Positions 4,350 through 14,469 are shown, counted from the stretch's first letter. The stretch: 16,680 bases of DNA from Lamprobacter sp046541315 (GCF_046541315.1 NZ_JBKHDN010000042.1:1-16680); one strand, 5' to 3'. The notes: generated by a model not told the origin, from the sequence alone. Program-made: numbers and translations.

Positions 4350-5770
4350 AGTTCCTAAACGGTAAGACGGTGATCCTTGCGGCCTTGGGCGCTTCGGCGA
4401 TCTTGGTCGGATGCGAGGCTCCGCCGCCCGAAAGCATCCAAAACGGCTACCGCGGTCTGGGTATGCATAGCGTGTACAACCCGAAGCTGCTGGAGAGATC
4501 GCTGGAGGCCAATGTGCCGCCAGAGTCGATCTCGCCTGCGGACGAGGGGGGGCCGATGGCGAAGGATGTCTATAAGAACGTCCAGGTCCTGGGGAACCTC
4601 ACGGTCAATGAATTCAACCGCTTGATGGTTGCGCTGACCAACTGGGTCTCTCCGGAGGAAGGCTGCTACTACTGCCACGTCAATGACTCCGGGTTCGAGG
4701 ATGACGGGATCTACACCAAGATCGCCTCGCGCAAGATGCTGGAGATGACGCAGGACACCAATGCCAATTGGAAGGATCACGTCGGCGACACCGGTGTGAC
4801 CTGCTACACCTGCCATCGCGGCAATCCGGTGCCTGAGTATGTGTGGACCACGGATCCGGGTCCGGGCCAGCCAAGCGCCATGGCGCCGACCGGTCAGAAC
4901 ATCGCCTCGGAGACTGTGGCTTACGCGTCGCTTCCGTATGATCCGTTCACGCCGTTCCTGCTACAGGACAATGACATTCGCGTGATTGGCGATACGCCGC
5001 TCCGGCAAGGGAATTCGAATCGGCGTTCGATCAAGCAGGCGGAATGGACCTATGGCCTGATGATGCACGTATCCGAAGCGCTCGGCGTGAACTGCACCTA
5101 CTGCCATAACACACGGTCGTTCTACGCTTGGGATCAGAGCACGCCGCAGCGGACCACCGCTTGGTATGCCCTGCGCCACGTCAGGGATTTGAACAACGAC
5201 TGGGTCGTGCCGCTGACCGACGTCCTGCCGGACACCCGTAAGGGTCCGATGGGCGACGTCTACAAGGTGTACTGCACTACTTGCCATCAGGGGGCCTACA
5301 AGCCGCTCTACGGCGCGCCGATGTTGAAGGACTATCCTTCGCTGCAGGGGCCGATCCCCGAAGGTGGGCTAGCGGCTGCTGCGGAAGCCGAGGAAGCGGC
5401 GCCGGCTGAGGAAGCAACCGAAGAGGCTGCGGACGCTGAAGCCGCCGCACCGGCCGAGGAGGCATCCGAAGAGGCGGCCGACACTGAAGCCGCCCCTGCC
5501 GAGGCAGCCGCCGAGGAAGCAACCGAAGAGGCCGCGGACACTGAGGCCGCCCCTGCCGAGGAAGCGACCGAAGAGCAAGCCGAAGCAGAGGCGCCGGCCC
5601 CAGAGGCTCAGGCTGACGAGTCGGCACCAGCGGCCGAGGAGGCTGAGGACCAAGCTCCAGCGGAACAGCAAACGCAGCAGGCTCAGACGCGGTTGCAGTA
5701 TCCACCGCCGTCGATGATGCACTATCCGCCGGCCCCGCTGCAGTATCCGCCGGCCCCACAGACTCGGTAG
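4346..5770 (+). CDS. pufC: reaction-centre tetraheme cytochrome c subunit with long C-terminal extension
   Basis: PufC re-reduces the photo-oxidised special pair on the periplasmic side. Residues 1-23 form a lipoprotein signal ending in LVGC, so Cys23 should be acylated. Four CxxCH sites (C107, C153, C250, C310) bind hemes. By spacing to the Blastochloris viridis protein, M94, M131 and M239 or M240 are axial ligands of hemes 1-3 and H145 of heme 4. The heme domain ends near residue 335. An unusual tail follows: Ala/Glu repeats (about 345-440), then three (Q/H)YPPxP-like repeats (451-472). The total is 474 residues, while most homologues have roughly 330-400. AGGGGG at 4333-4338 and the ATGA overlap with pufM fix the start. 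Confidence 0.96.
   Translation: MKFLNGKTVILAALGASAILVGCEAPPPESIQNGYRGLGMHSVYNPKLLERSLEANVPPESISPADEGGPMAKDVYKNVQVLGNLTVNEFNRLMVALTNWVSPEEGCYYCHVNDSGFEDDGIYTKIASRKMLEMTQDTNANWKDHVGDTGVTCYTCHRGNPVPEYVWTTDPGPGQPSAMAPTGQNIASETVAYASLPYDPFTPFLLQDNDIRVIGDTPLRQGNSNRRSIKQAEWTYGLMMHVSEALGVNCTYCHNTRSFYAWDQSTPQRTTAWYALRHVRDLNNDWVVPLTDVLPDTRKGPMGDVYKVYCTTCHQGAYKPLYGAPMLKDYPSLQGPIPEGGLAAAAEAEEAAPAEEATEEAADAEAAAPAEEASEEAADTEAAPAEAAAEEATEEAADTEAAPAEEATEEQAEAEAPAPEAQADESAPAAEEAEDQAPAEQQTQQAQTRLQYPPPSMMHYPPAPLQYPPAPQTR
5408..5602 (+). repeat. degenerate tandem repeats inside the pufC tail
   Basis: Four in-frame units start at 5408, 5456, 5513 and 5558 and are 48, 57, 45 and about 45 nt long. Each encodes a version of EEA(T/S)EEAAD(A/T)EAAPA (residues 355-370, 371-389, 390-404, 405-419). 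The pattern suggests growth by unequal recombination or slippage and predicts length variation between strains. Confidence 0.85.
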
Positions 5771-5780
5771 GACCTATCCA

Positions 5781-5811
5781 GGGTGAGGGATCACCCCGCC
5801 CAGCAGGGCGG
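5781..5811 (+). promoter_or_regulatory. two back-to-back hairpins after pufC
   Basis: GGGTGA (5781-5786) pairs with TCACCC (5791-5796) around GGGA, a GNRA-type tetraloop. Directly after, CCGCCC (5796-5801) pairs with GGGCGG (5806-5811) around AGCA. The two share base 5796. There is no T run. They lie 10 nt past the pufC stop and 50 nt before pufB3, a good position for an RNA processing or stability element. Confidence 0.6.
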
Positions 5812-5861
5812 AACCAATGACCGAACGCTCAAAACCTGAAACAACAACAGAGGTGATTTCC

Positions 5862-6005
5862 ATGGCTGACCAAAAAAGCCTGACCGGCCTGACCGAACAG
5901 GAAGCCCAAGAGTTCCACGGTATCTTCATGTCCAGCATGACCGCCTTTTTCGGTATCGTCGTGTTCGCGCATGTGCTGGCTTGGCTCTACCGTCCTTGGC
6001 TCTAA
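5862..6005 (+). CDS. pufB: LH1 antenna beta chain (third, divergent)
   Basis: This 47-residue LH1 beta chain starts MADQKSLTGLTEQEAQ, with His19 and the pigment ligand His37 (FAHVLAW). It differs from copies 1 and 2 at Gln4, Gln13, Met23, Ile32 and Val38. The ribosome site AGAGGTGA (5849-5856) is very close to the ideal and precedes the ATG by 5 nt. An in-frame ATG at 5817 would add 15 residues without family resemblance and is rejected. It is the first gene of the post-pufC antenna block, a layout known from Allochromatium vinosum. Confidence 0.95.
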   Translation: MADQKSLTGLTEQEAQEFHGIFMSSMTAFFGIVVFAHVLAWLYRPWL

Positions 6006-6107
6006 GCAGCCGATTGGGGCCTAACACCCTAATGCGAATGAATGGGTGATGGGGAACCGAGCAGCCAGGCTGTTCGCCTCGCCCGACCTTTTTAGAGGAG
6101 AGACCTC

Positions 6108-6299
6108 ATGCATCGTATATGGCAGCTTTTCGATCCGCGCAGGGTTCTGATCGCGCTGTTTGCTTTTCTCACCGCGCTGGGCTTTTTGATTCACTTCGTC
6201 GTGTTGATGTCTCCGGACACCAACTGGCTTCCAAGTAAAGCCATTGAGGCGCCCGCATCGAGCATGACGGCGATGCCGCCGGCGCGGACGATGAACTGA
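6108..6299 (+). CDS. pufA: LH1 antenna alpha chain (third, lacking the calcium motif)
   Basis: This 63-residue alpha chain begins MHRIWQLFDPRRVLIALFAF. His29 is the bacteriochlorophyll ligand in the single helix (FLIHFVVL). After Trp40 the sequence reads LPSKAIEAP, so the WxxDxI calcium signature of the other three alpha chains is absent; there is no Asp and one extra residue before Ile. The tail is Ala/Met/Pro-rich. GAGGAG (6095-6100) provides the ribosome site. A 10-bp hairpin follows at 6310-6340. Confidence 0.94.
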   Translation: MHRIWQLFDPRRVLIALFAFLTALGFLIHFVVLMSPDTNWLPSKAIEAPASSMTAMPPARTMN

Positions 6300-6309
6300 A
6301 GCGATCCGA

Positions 6310-6340
6310 TCGATAACAGTCAGTGACGGGCTGTTATCGA
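6310..6340 (+). promoter_or_regulatory. 10-bp hairpin after pufA3
   Basis: TCGATAACAG (6310-6319) pairs perfectly with CTGTTATCGA (6331-6340) around an 11-nt loop. An alternative stem GTCAGT (6319-6324) with ACTGAC (6348-6353) would compete with it. It is probably an mRNA stability element between the two downstream antenna pairs. Confidence 0.6.
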
Positions 6341-6475
6341 AGCGGCGACTGACAATGCGTGCCGACACCGACTGAAACGCCTGGTGCGGCAAGCCCAACA
6401 GGGCAACCCCGCCGCGGGGGTGTATACGCGGTCAATGGCCGAGAGGCCCCGTTTGAAGATCGGAGGTTAACATCC

Positions 6476-6619
6476 ATGGCTGATCCTAAAAGTCTGACCG
6501 GCCTGACCGAAGAAGAAGCCCAAGAGTTTCATGGCATCTTCATGTCCAGCATGACCGCCTTCTTTGGCCTGGTCGTGTTCGCGCACATACTGGCTTGGCT
6601 CTATCGCCCTTGGCTGTAA
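6476..6619 (+). CDS. pufB: LH1 antenna beta chain (fourth)
   Basis: This 47-residue beta chain starts MADPKSLTGLTEEEAQ and ends WLYRPWL, with His19 and the pigment ligand His37. At protein level it is very close to PufB1/2 (Pro4 for Asn4 and Met23 for Val23). Its codons differ from those copies, so it is an older paralogue rather than part of the recent duplication. GGAGG (6462-6466) lies 9 nt before the ATG. A frame opening at 6359 runs into it but lacks a ribosome site and resemblance. Confidence 0.95.
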   Translation: MADPKSLTGLTEEEAQEFHGIFMSSMTAFFGLVVFAHILAWLYRPWL

Positions 6620-6645
6620 AGGCCGCTGCGCGCGCCCCTGACATT

Positions 6646-6672
6646 GCGAGCACCATCCTCCATGGTGCTCGC
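6646..6672 (+). promoter_or_regulatory. perfect 11-bp hairpin between pufB4 and pufA4
   Basis: GCGAGCACCAT (6646-6656) pairs perfectly with ATGGTGCTCGC (6662-6672) around CCTCC. It lies 26 nt past the pufB4 stop and 32 nt before pufA4. The other B-A gaps have no comparable structure. There is no T tract, so an RNA stability or processing role is more likely than termination. Confidence 0.65.
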
Positions 6673-6704
6673 GCTCAAAGATTGAACGAGAGAGGAATCT
6701 CGAT

Positions 6705-6884
6705 ATGCACAAACTCTGGCAACTGGTCGATCCGCGTGGCGTCCTTTTGACAATCGCCTTCTTTTTGACGGTGCTCGCACTGTTGATCCACTTCATCCTG
6801 CTTAGCAGTGTGGATTTCAACTGGCTCGGCGACGGCATCCCGCCCGTCGCCCAGATCGCCTCCCAACAGATCGGCCTCGTTTAA
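6705..6884 (+). CDS. pufA: LH1 antenna alpha chain (fourth)
   Basis: This 59-residue alpha chain begins MHKLWQLVDPRGVLLTIAFF and has one membrane helix with His29 as pigment ligand. W40-L-G-D43-G-I45 keeps the WxxDxI calcium motif. The N-terminus resembles PufA3, while the region after the helix (FNWLGDGIPP) resembles PufA1/2. AGAGGAA at 6691-6697 precedes the ATG by 7 nt. It is the last gene of the operon, with a double hairpin and T run starting 27 nt after its stop. Confidence 0.95.
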   Translation: MHKLWQLVDPRGVLLTIAFFLTVLALLIHFILLSSVDFNWLGDGIPPVAQIASQQIGLV

Positions 6885-6911
6885 CGTTTGAGGTCGTCAT
6901 CTCAGGATGCG

Positions 6912-6947
6912 GCGCTGAGTCACCTGGTCTCGAGGGTGACCCAGCGC
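6912..6947 (+). terminator. first hairpin of the puf operon end
   Basis: GCGCTG (6912-6917) pairs with CAGCGC (6942-6947), then one A-C mismatch, then GTCACC (6919-6924) pairs with GGTGAC (6935-6940) around a 10-nt loop. No T run follows directly. It probably protects the 3' end or assists the terminator 7 nt downstream. Confidence 0.65.
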
Positions 6948-6953
6948 GGCGCG

Positions 6954-6979
6954 AAAAGCGGCCGCTGGCTGCTTTTTTT
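6954..6979 (+). terminator. rho-independent terminator of the puf operon, probably bidirectional
   Basis: AAAAGCGGCC (6954-6963) pairs with GGCTGCTTTT (6967-6976), with one G-U pair and a 3-nt loop. The T run covers 6973-6979. On the opposite strand the same stem is followed by four T residues. It can therefore also end the convergent operon that stops at 6989. Confidence 0.85.
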
Positions 6980-6988
6980 ATGCGTGAA

Positions 6989-7282
6989 TCACGATCCTGG
7001 CTCGCTTTCCGATCGGCGCCTTGGCCAACGTCCGGCGAGATCGAGGATGTGCGCGAGCAGAGCCAGACCGAGTGGTAAGGCGATCAGGCCCCAGCCCAGG
7101 TCGGCGATAGCGGCGCGCAGGCTGAGGAGCAACAGGAACCCGGCCGCAAGGTTGGGCAACAGCGTCGTCAGTTTGGGCGCGCGGCGGCCGAGGCGGCGGG
7201 CGAGGGCCAAGAGGGCGGTCTCAACCAGGACGAGCACCAAGATGAGGTCGACGATCGTGCCGGACGCGAAGAGTTCAGCCAT
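6989..7282 (-). CDS. small three-helix membrane protein, function unknown
   Basis: This 97-residue hydrophobic protein has three likely membrane segments (about residues 8-28, 40-60 and 63-84), with an Arg-rich loop at 29-37 and a basic then acidic tail. I do not recognise a family. The ATG at 7282 is chosen because GAGAGGA lies 7 nt before it; an in-frame TTG two codons earlier is less likely. It follows the phosphatase-like gene by 23 nt on the same strand, so the two are probably co-transcribed. It converges on the puf operon and shares its terminator. Confidence 0.7.
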   Translation of the reverse strand: MAELFASGTIVDLILVLVLVETALLALARRLGRRAPKLTTLLPNLAAGFLLLLSLRAAIADLGWGLIALPLGLALLAHILDLAGRWPRRRSESEPGS

Positions 7283-7305
7283 CGGCAAGTCCTCTCAACA
7301 AAGCG

Positions 7306-8478
7306 TTACAACGCGAAGCGACACAGCGGCACCATCAACTCCGCCGAACTCAGGCCGCCGTGCACGCCGATCTGTTTGAACGGCTGCTCGTCGCAGAAGA
7401 GCCGTTGATGAAGCGCGGCCCGATCGCGAGCAAGCAGGCAATAATCGCCGATCCGCTCATGTAGCCGGGGATGGGGCGGGCCATGCCCGAACAGGCCGCG
7501 CTCGATGAGCGCCTCACTGCGCCACAGTTCGAAATCATCGCCAAGCCGATCGACGCACAAACGCTCGAAGCGCTCGCTCTGATGCGGGCGGAGATAGCAA
7601 TAGGCTGCGCGCGGCTCGCCACAGAGCGGGATGCGCAGACAGTCGGCGAGTTCGGGCAGGGCATCAAGCTCGCGGATATCGCCCGGCTCGGTATCGAGCT
7701 GGCCATGATCGGCGCAGAGCAACAGCAGGCTGTCGCTGCCCGCAAGGCGCTGCTGGAAGTGGTCGAGCGCCTGCTCGATCGCGGCGAGATGGGCCACGGC
7801 CTCGGGGCTCTCGATGCCGTGTTCATGGCCAATCGTATCGAGGCCCGGCCAATACGCGTAGACGGTGGTCGGTTGCCGGGCCCGTTTCAGCGCTTTATCC
7901 ACCGCACGAAAAAGCCCGTCAAGGCCCTCGAACGGCTGCAGTTGCGCCGGCCCAAGATGGGCCAGGTTGTAGTCCGAGCGCGCGATCTTGCGCGGCGACA
8001 CCATCACCGAGGGCGTGTGCAGGGCGGCGAACAGCGAGCGGTGACCATAGAGTTGCCGCAGGTCGATGCCCGCCTGTCGATAGCCGCTGCCACCGTGCCT
8101 CGGCGTGCCCGGCAGCACCGCGAGCACGGCGCCGAGTTCGCCGAGCCACATGTGCCAGCCGGTCATGCCGTGTCGTTGCGGCGCGTCGCCGGTGAGATAG
8201 GTGGTGATCGCCGAGGCGGTGGTGGGCGGGAACACCGAGGTCAGCGCGCCGCATCGATGCCGCGCCAAGAGTCCGTCTGGCGCGTGCCGTCGCAGCCAAT
8301 CGTCGCCGAGCCCGTCGATCACCAGGAGCACGACATGCCGCGCCCTGGCGATCTCGCTCGCCGGCAATCGTCTGGCCTCGGGATAGGATTCGGCCTCGGC
8401 GGGTCGCTGCCCACGGGCCCGGATCAGCGACTGCATCAGATTGACGATGCTGCCGCCTTGATAGTCTGGATATTGCAT
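7306..8478 (-). CDS. alkaline phosphatase superfamily protein (type I phosphodiesterase/nucleotide pyrophosphatase-like)
   Basis: This 390-residue metal-dependent hydrolase has an unknown substrate. Metal and catalytic motifs of the superfamily appear in order: VVLLVIDGLGDD (Asp55), SVFPPTTAS (nucleophile Thr86 or Thr87), YWPGLDTIGHEHG (Asp and His ligands), CADHGQ (Asp-His) and a final VHGGLSSAE (His). The start MQYPDYQGGSIVNLM is taken because relatives begin with a PDYxGGS segment. An in-frame ATG at 8523 would add 15 residues. Neither start has a good ribosome site. No signal peptide is visible, so it is probably cytoplasmic. It is divergent from uvrC and followed by the small membrane protein. 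Confidence 0.85.
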   Translation of the reverse strand: MQYPDYQGGSIVNLMQSLIRARGQRPAEAESYPEARRLPASEIARARHVVLLVIDGLGDDWLRRHAPDGLLARHRCGALTSVFPPTTASAITTYLTGDAPQRHGMTGWHMWLGELGAVLAVLPGTPRHGGSGYRQAGIDLRQLYGHRSLFAALHTPSVMVSPRKIARSDYNLAHLGPAQLQPFEGLDGLFRAVDKALKRARQPTTVYAYWPGLDTIGHEHGIESPEAVAHLAAIEQALDHFQQRLAGSDSLLLLCADHGQLDTEPGDIRELDALPELADCLRIPLCGEPRAAYCYLRPHQSERFERLCVDRLGDDFELWRSEALIERGLFGHGPPHPRLHERIGDYCLLARDRAALHQRLFCDEQPFKQIGVHGGLSSAELMVPLCRFAL

Positions 8479-8635
8479 CCCATCAGGATACGGGAGCCAT
8501 CCGGTGGCGACCAGCCTTGCCATCGGCCGGCTCTTGAGCCACGTCTTGACGGTGCCGGTGGATGCGCGAGCCGATCGCCGCCGCCAGTCTGCCTGCCGCC
8601 GCCCCTCCTTGGGTTGTCCAGCCCCCAGTAGCCCT

Positions 8636-10525
8636 ATGACGTCCTTCGATCACCGCGCCGCGCTGCTGCGGATTCCCACCGAACCCGGCGTGTACCGCAT
8701 GCTCGATGCCGAGGGTACGCCGCTCTACATCGGCAAGGCCAAGAACCTGAAGCGTCGGGTCGGCAGCTATTTCGGTCGCACCCTCGATCGCCGGATGCAG
8801 TTGATGGTCGCGCAGATCGCCGCGATCGAGGTCACCATCACCCTCAGCGAGGGCGAGGCGCTGCTGCTCGAAAGCGACCTGATCAAGACCCATCAGCCGC
8901 GCTTCAATGTGCTGCTGCGCGACGACAAGAGCTATCCCTTCATCTACCTGAGTACTCAGGATGCGTTCCCGCGACTGTCGTTCTACCGGGGCCCGCGCCA
9001 GGGCGAGGGGCGCTACTTCGGCCCCTATCCGAGCGCCTGGGCGGTGCGCGAGATGTTGCAGTTATTGCAGAAGCTGTTTCCGGTGCGCCAGTGCCGCGAC
9101 AGCTTCTACCGCAGTCGCACCCGCGCCTGTCTGCAATATCAGATCAAACGCTGTACGGGTCCCTGTGTCGGGCTGATCGGCCAGCAAGACTATGCGCGCG
9201 ATGTCGCGCACAGCATCAAGTTCCTCGAGGGTCGCACCGACGAGGTCATCGCCGAACTGGGCGAGCGCATGGAGCAGGCCGCCGCCGCGCTCGAGTTCGA
9301 ACGCGCGGCGGGCCTGCGCGATCAGATCGCGACCCTGCGGCAGATACAGCGGCGCCAGCATGTCACCGCCGATGGCGGCGATGTGGATATCGTCGCCGCG
9401 CTCGAGGAGGCCGGAACCTTTTGCGTGCAAGTCTTTTTCGTGCGCGCCGGGCGTCATCTGGGCAACCAGGCGTTCTTTCCACGGGTGCCGGCGGAGGCGG
9501 ATCAGGCGGCGGTGTTGGCGGGCTTCCTGGCGCAGTTCTATGTCGACAAGGAGATCCCGCCCGAGGTGCTGCTCAATGCCGAGCCGGATGACACCGAGTT
9601 CCTGACCGCCGCGCTGAGCGAACGCGCCGGCCGGCGCGTGGCGCTCAAGGTTCGATTGCACGGGGAGCGCGCGCGCCTGCTGGAGATGGCGGTCAACAAT
9701 GCCGCCCTGGCGCTGAACACCAGGCTCGGCAGCCGCGCCGGTTATGGGCGCCGGCTGGAGGCGCTGCGCGACCTTCTCGACCTCGAGGATCTGCCGCGCC
9801 GCATGGAATGCGTCGATATCAGCCATACCGGGGGCGAACGGACGGTCGCTTCCTGCGTCGTCTTCGATGACGAGGGACCGCGCAAATCGGACTATCGCCG
9901 CTTCAATATCGAGGGCATCACCCCCGGCGATGACTACGCGGCACTGGAGCAGGCGCTGCGGCGGCGTTATCGGCGGGTTCAGACCGGCGAGGTGCCGTTG
10001 CCGGATCTGCTCTTCATCGACGGCGGCAAGGGCCAGCTGCGCGCGGTCGCGGGCGTGCTCGACGCGCTGGGGATCGACGGGGTCAAGCTGGTGGGCGTCG
10101 CCAAGGGACCGGATCGCAAGGCCGGCGCCGAGCAGCTGTGGCTGGTCGATGGGTTGGCCGAAGGCCAGGAGGAGCGGTTGGGCGCGCGTTTCGACGCGCA
10201 GGGTTGCCCGACCAAGGGTGAGACGCCGATCGTCGCCGGTGCCGACTCGCCGGCATTGCATCTGGTCCAGCAGATCCGCGACGAGGCCCACCGCTTTGCG
10301 CTCACCGGGCACCGCCAGCGCCGCGACAAGGCGCGCAAGACCTCGCCGCTCGAGGACATCCCCGGCGTGGGCCCGAAACGCCGACAGAATCTGTTGCGGG
10401 CCTTTGGCGGGCTGCGCGGACTGACGCGCGCCTTGCCGGACGAGATCGCCCGCGTGGATGGCATCAGCCAGACCTTGGCGCAACAGATCCACGATGCGCT
10501 GCACGCACAGCGCGAGCGCGCCTAG
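8636..10525 (+). CDS. uvrC: excinuclease ABC subunit C
   Basis: This 629-residue subunit makes both incisions in UvrABC nucleotide excision repair. The N-terminal GIY-YIG nuclease shows GVY (18-20), YIG (31-33) and catalytic Glu79. Four cysteines (153, 165, 173, 177) have the spacing of the E. coli UvrC metal-cluster cysteines. A UVR helical domain (about 193-238) binds UvrB. The RNase H-like 5' nuclease has DISH (Asp394) and DGGKG (Asp462). Two helix-hairpin-helix motifs end the protein (about 571-624). The ATG at 8636 fits the family start; the open frame back to 8504 has no resemblance. There is no clear ribosome site. Confidence 0.96.
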   Translation: MTSFDHRAALLRIPTEPGVYRMLDAEGTPLYIGKAKNLKRRVGSYFGRTLDRRMQLMVAQIAAIEVTITLSEGEALLLESDLIKTHQPRFNVLLRDDKSYPFIYLSTQDAFPRLSFYRGPRQGEGRYFGPYPSAWAVREMLQLLQKLFPVRQCRDSFYRSRTRACLQYQIKRCTGPCVGLIGQQDYARDVAHSIKFLEGRTDEVIAELGERMEQAAAALEFERAAGLRDQIATLRQIQRRQHVTADGGDVDIVAALEEAGTFCVQVFFVRAGRHLGNQAFFPRVPAEADQAAVLAGFLAQFYVDKEIPPEVLLNAEPDDTEFLTAALSERAGRRVALKVRLHGERARLLEMAVNNAALALNTRLGSRAGYGRRLEALRDLLDLEDLPRRMECVDISHTGGERTVASCVVFDDEGPRKSDYRRFNIEGITPGDDYAALEQALRRRYRRVQTGEVPLPDLLFIDGGKGQLRAVAGVLDALGIDGVKLVGVAKGPDRKAGAEQLWLVDGLAEGQEERLGARFDAQGCPTKGETPIVAGADSPALHLVQQIRDEAHRFALTGHRQRRDKARKTSPLEDIPGVGPKRRQNLLRAFGGLRGLTRALPDEIARVDGISQTLAQQIHDALHAQRERA

Positions 10526-10622
10526 CGCTCGCGGCTGCAAGCGCTCGCGCCCGGCTTTCGGACTGCGCCGCGAGGCGCGAAGGCACGGAACGCGCGCGCC
10601 GGTCGGCGAAAACGCTCATCAG

Positions 10623-10631
10623 TGGTATGAT
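10623..10631 (+). promoter_or_regulatory. extended -10 promoter for gyrA
   Basis: TGG followed by TATGAT (10626-10631) forms an extended -10 element. The -35 region 17 bp upstream is poor (TCGGCG). It lies in the 162-nt gap after uvrC and 57 nt before the gyrA start. Confidence 0.5.
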
Positions 10632-10687
10632 GAAGCGCTTTTATGACGCGCGCCCTACCCCCCGTTTCAGGAAGTCCCCACAGAGCG

Positions 10688-13339
<2,652 letters not shown>

Positions 13340-13384
13340 TACGCGCCTGTCTTCCCTCCAACGAACCCAACCAAGGTACCGCTG

Positions 13385-14464
13385 ATGTCTCGACCCTATA
13401 ACTTCAGCGCGGGCCCGGCGATGTTGCCGGAGCCGGTGCTCCGTCAAGCCCAGGAAGAGATGCTGGACTGGAATGGCAGCGGCATGTGCGTGGCCGAGAT
13501 GAGCCACCGTGGCAAGGAGTTCATGCAGATCGCCGAGCAGGCCGAGCAGGACTTGCGCGAGCTGCTGGCGCTGCCCGAGGGCTATCGGGTGCTGTTCCTG
13601 CAGGGCGGCGCCTCCAGCCAGTTCGCGATGGTGCCGATGAATCTGTCCGGACATTCCGGTCAGGCCGACTACCTGAATACCGGTAGCTGGTCGAAGAAGG
13701 CCATCGCCGAGGCGCATCGTTTCTGCGCCGTGCACATCGCCGCCAGCACCCAGCCCGAGCGCTTCACGCGCGCGCCGACGCAGGCCGAACTGGCGTTGTC
13801 CGAGGATGCCGCGTATCTCCACTACACGCCCAACGAGACCATCGAGGGCGTCGAGTTTCCCTACATCCCCGAGACCTCGGCGCCGCTGGTGGCCGATATG
13901 TCATCGACGCTGTTGTCGCGGCCGCTCGATGTGTCGCGCTATGGGTTGATCTACGCCGGCGCGCAGAAGAATATCGGCCCGGCCGGGCTGACGATTGTAA
14001 TCGTCCGCGAGGACCTGATCGGCGAGCCGCTGAGCGGCACGCCGACCATGTTCGACTATCGCGTGCATGCCGACAGCGGCTCGATGTACAACACGCCGCC
14101 GACCCTTGCCTGGTATCTGGCCGGCCTGGTGTTTCGGTGGTTGCAGGATCTCGGTGGCCTCGAGGGCATGGCCGCGATCAACCGGCGCAAGGCCGAGAAG
14201 CTCTATGCCGCGATCGACGGTTCGAGCTTCTACGCCAATCCGGTCGAGCCGGCGTCGCGCTCCTGGATGAACGTGCCCTTCACGCTGGCCGATCCCGAGC
14301 TGGATGCCGACTTCCTCGCCGCCGCCAAGGCCGCCGGCCTGCTCACGCTCAAGGGGCATCGCTCGGTCGGCGGCATGCGCGCGAGCCTCTACAATGCGAT
14401 GCCGGAGGCAGGCGTCGACGCGCTGATCGCGTTCATGGCCGAGTTCGAGCGGACCAAGGGGTAA
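13385..14464 (+). CDS. serC: phosphoserine aminotransferase
   Basis: This 359-residue PLP enzyme converts 3-phosphohydroxypyruvate and glutamate to phosphoserine, and it also acts in pyridoxal phosphate synthesis in gammaproteobacteria. It begins MSRPYNFSAGPAMLP, the standard start. GGASSQF (74-80) contributes to the cofactor phosphate site, DMSST (171-175) holds the Asp that contacts the ring, and AGAQKNIGPAG carries the Schiff-base Lys195. AAGG lies upstream of the ATG. The stop is 5 nt before serA, which makes the previous pathway step, so the two are surely co-transcribed. Confidence 0.97.
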   Translation: MSRPYNFSAGPAMLPEPVLRQAQEEMLDWNGSGMCVAEMSHRGKEFMQIAEQAEQDLRELLALPEGYRVLFLQGGASSQFAMVPMNLSGHSGQADYLNTGSWSKKAIAEAHRFCAVHIAASTQPERFTRAPTQAELALSEDAAYLHYTPNETIEGVEFPYIPETSAPLVADMSSTLLSRPLDVSRYGLIYAGAQKNIGPAGLTIVIVREDLIGEPLSGTPTMFDYRVHADSGSMYNTPPTLAWYLAGLVFRWLQDLGGLEGMAAINRRKAEKLYAAIDGSSFYANPVEPASRSWMNVPFTLADPELDADFLAAAKAAGLLTLKGHRSVGGMRASLYNAMPEAGVDALIAFMAEFERTKG

Positions 14465-14469
14465 GCCCA

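Noticed and set aside
5277..5759. - strand frames opposite the pufC tail
   Set aside because: Their Pro/Arg/Leu repeats simply mirror the repetitive coding sequence of the pufC extension.
7471..8631. 386-codon + strand frame opposite the phosphatase-like gene
   Set aside because: It is a shadow of the - strand gene; the - strand frame has clear superfamily motifs and this one has none.
9062..10540. 492-codon - strand frame opposite uvrC
   Set aside because: It is a GC-rich antisense shadow; the uvrC frame carries all catalytic motifs.
14137..14469. Upstream extension of the serA frame into serC
   Set aside because: It overlaps serC in another frame; the GTG at 14470 has a good ribosome site and the family N-terminus.
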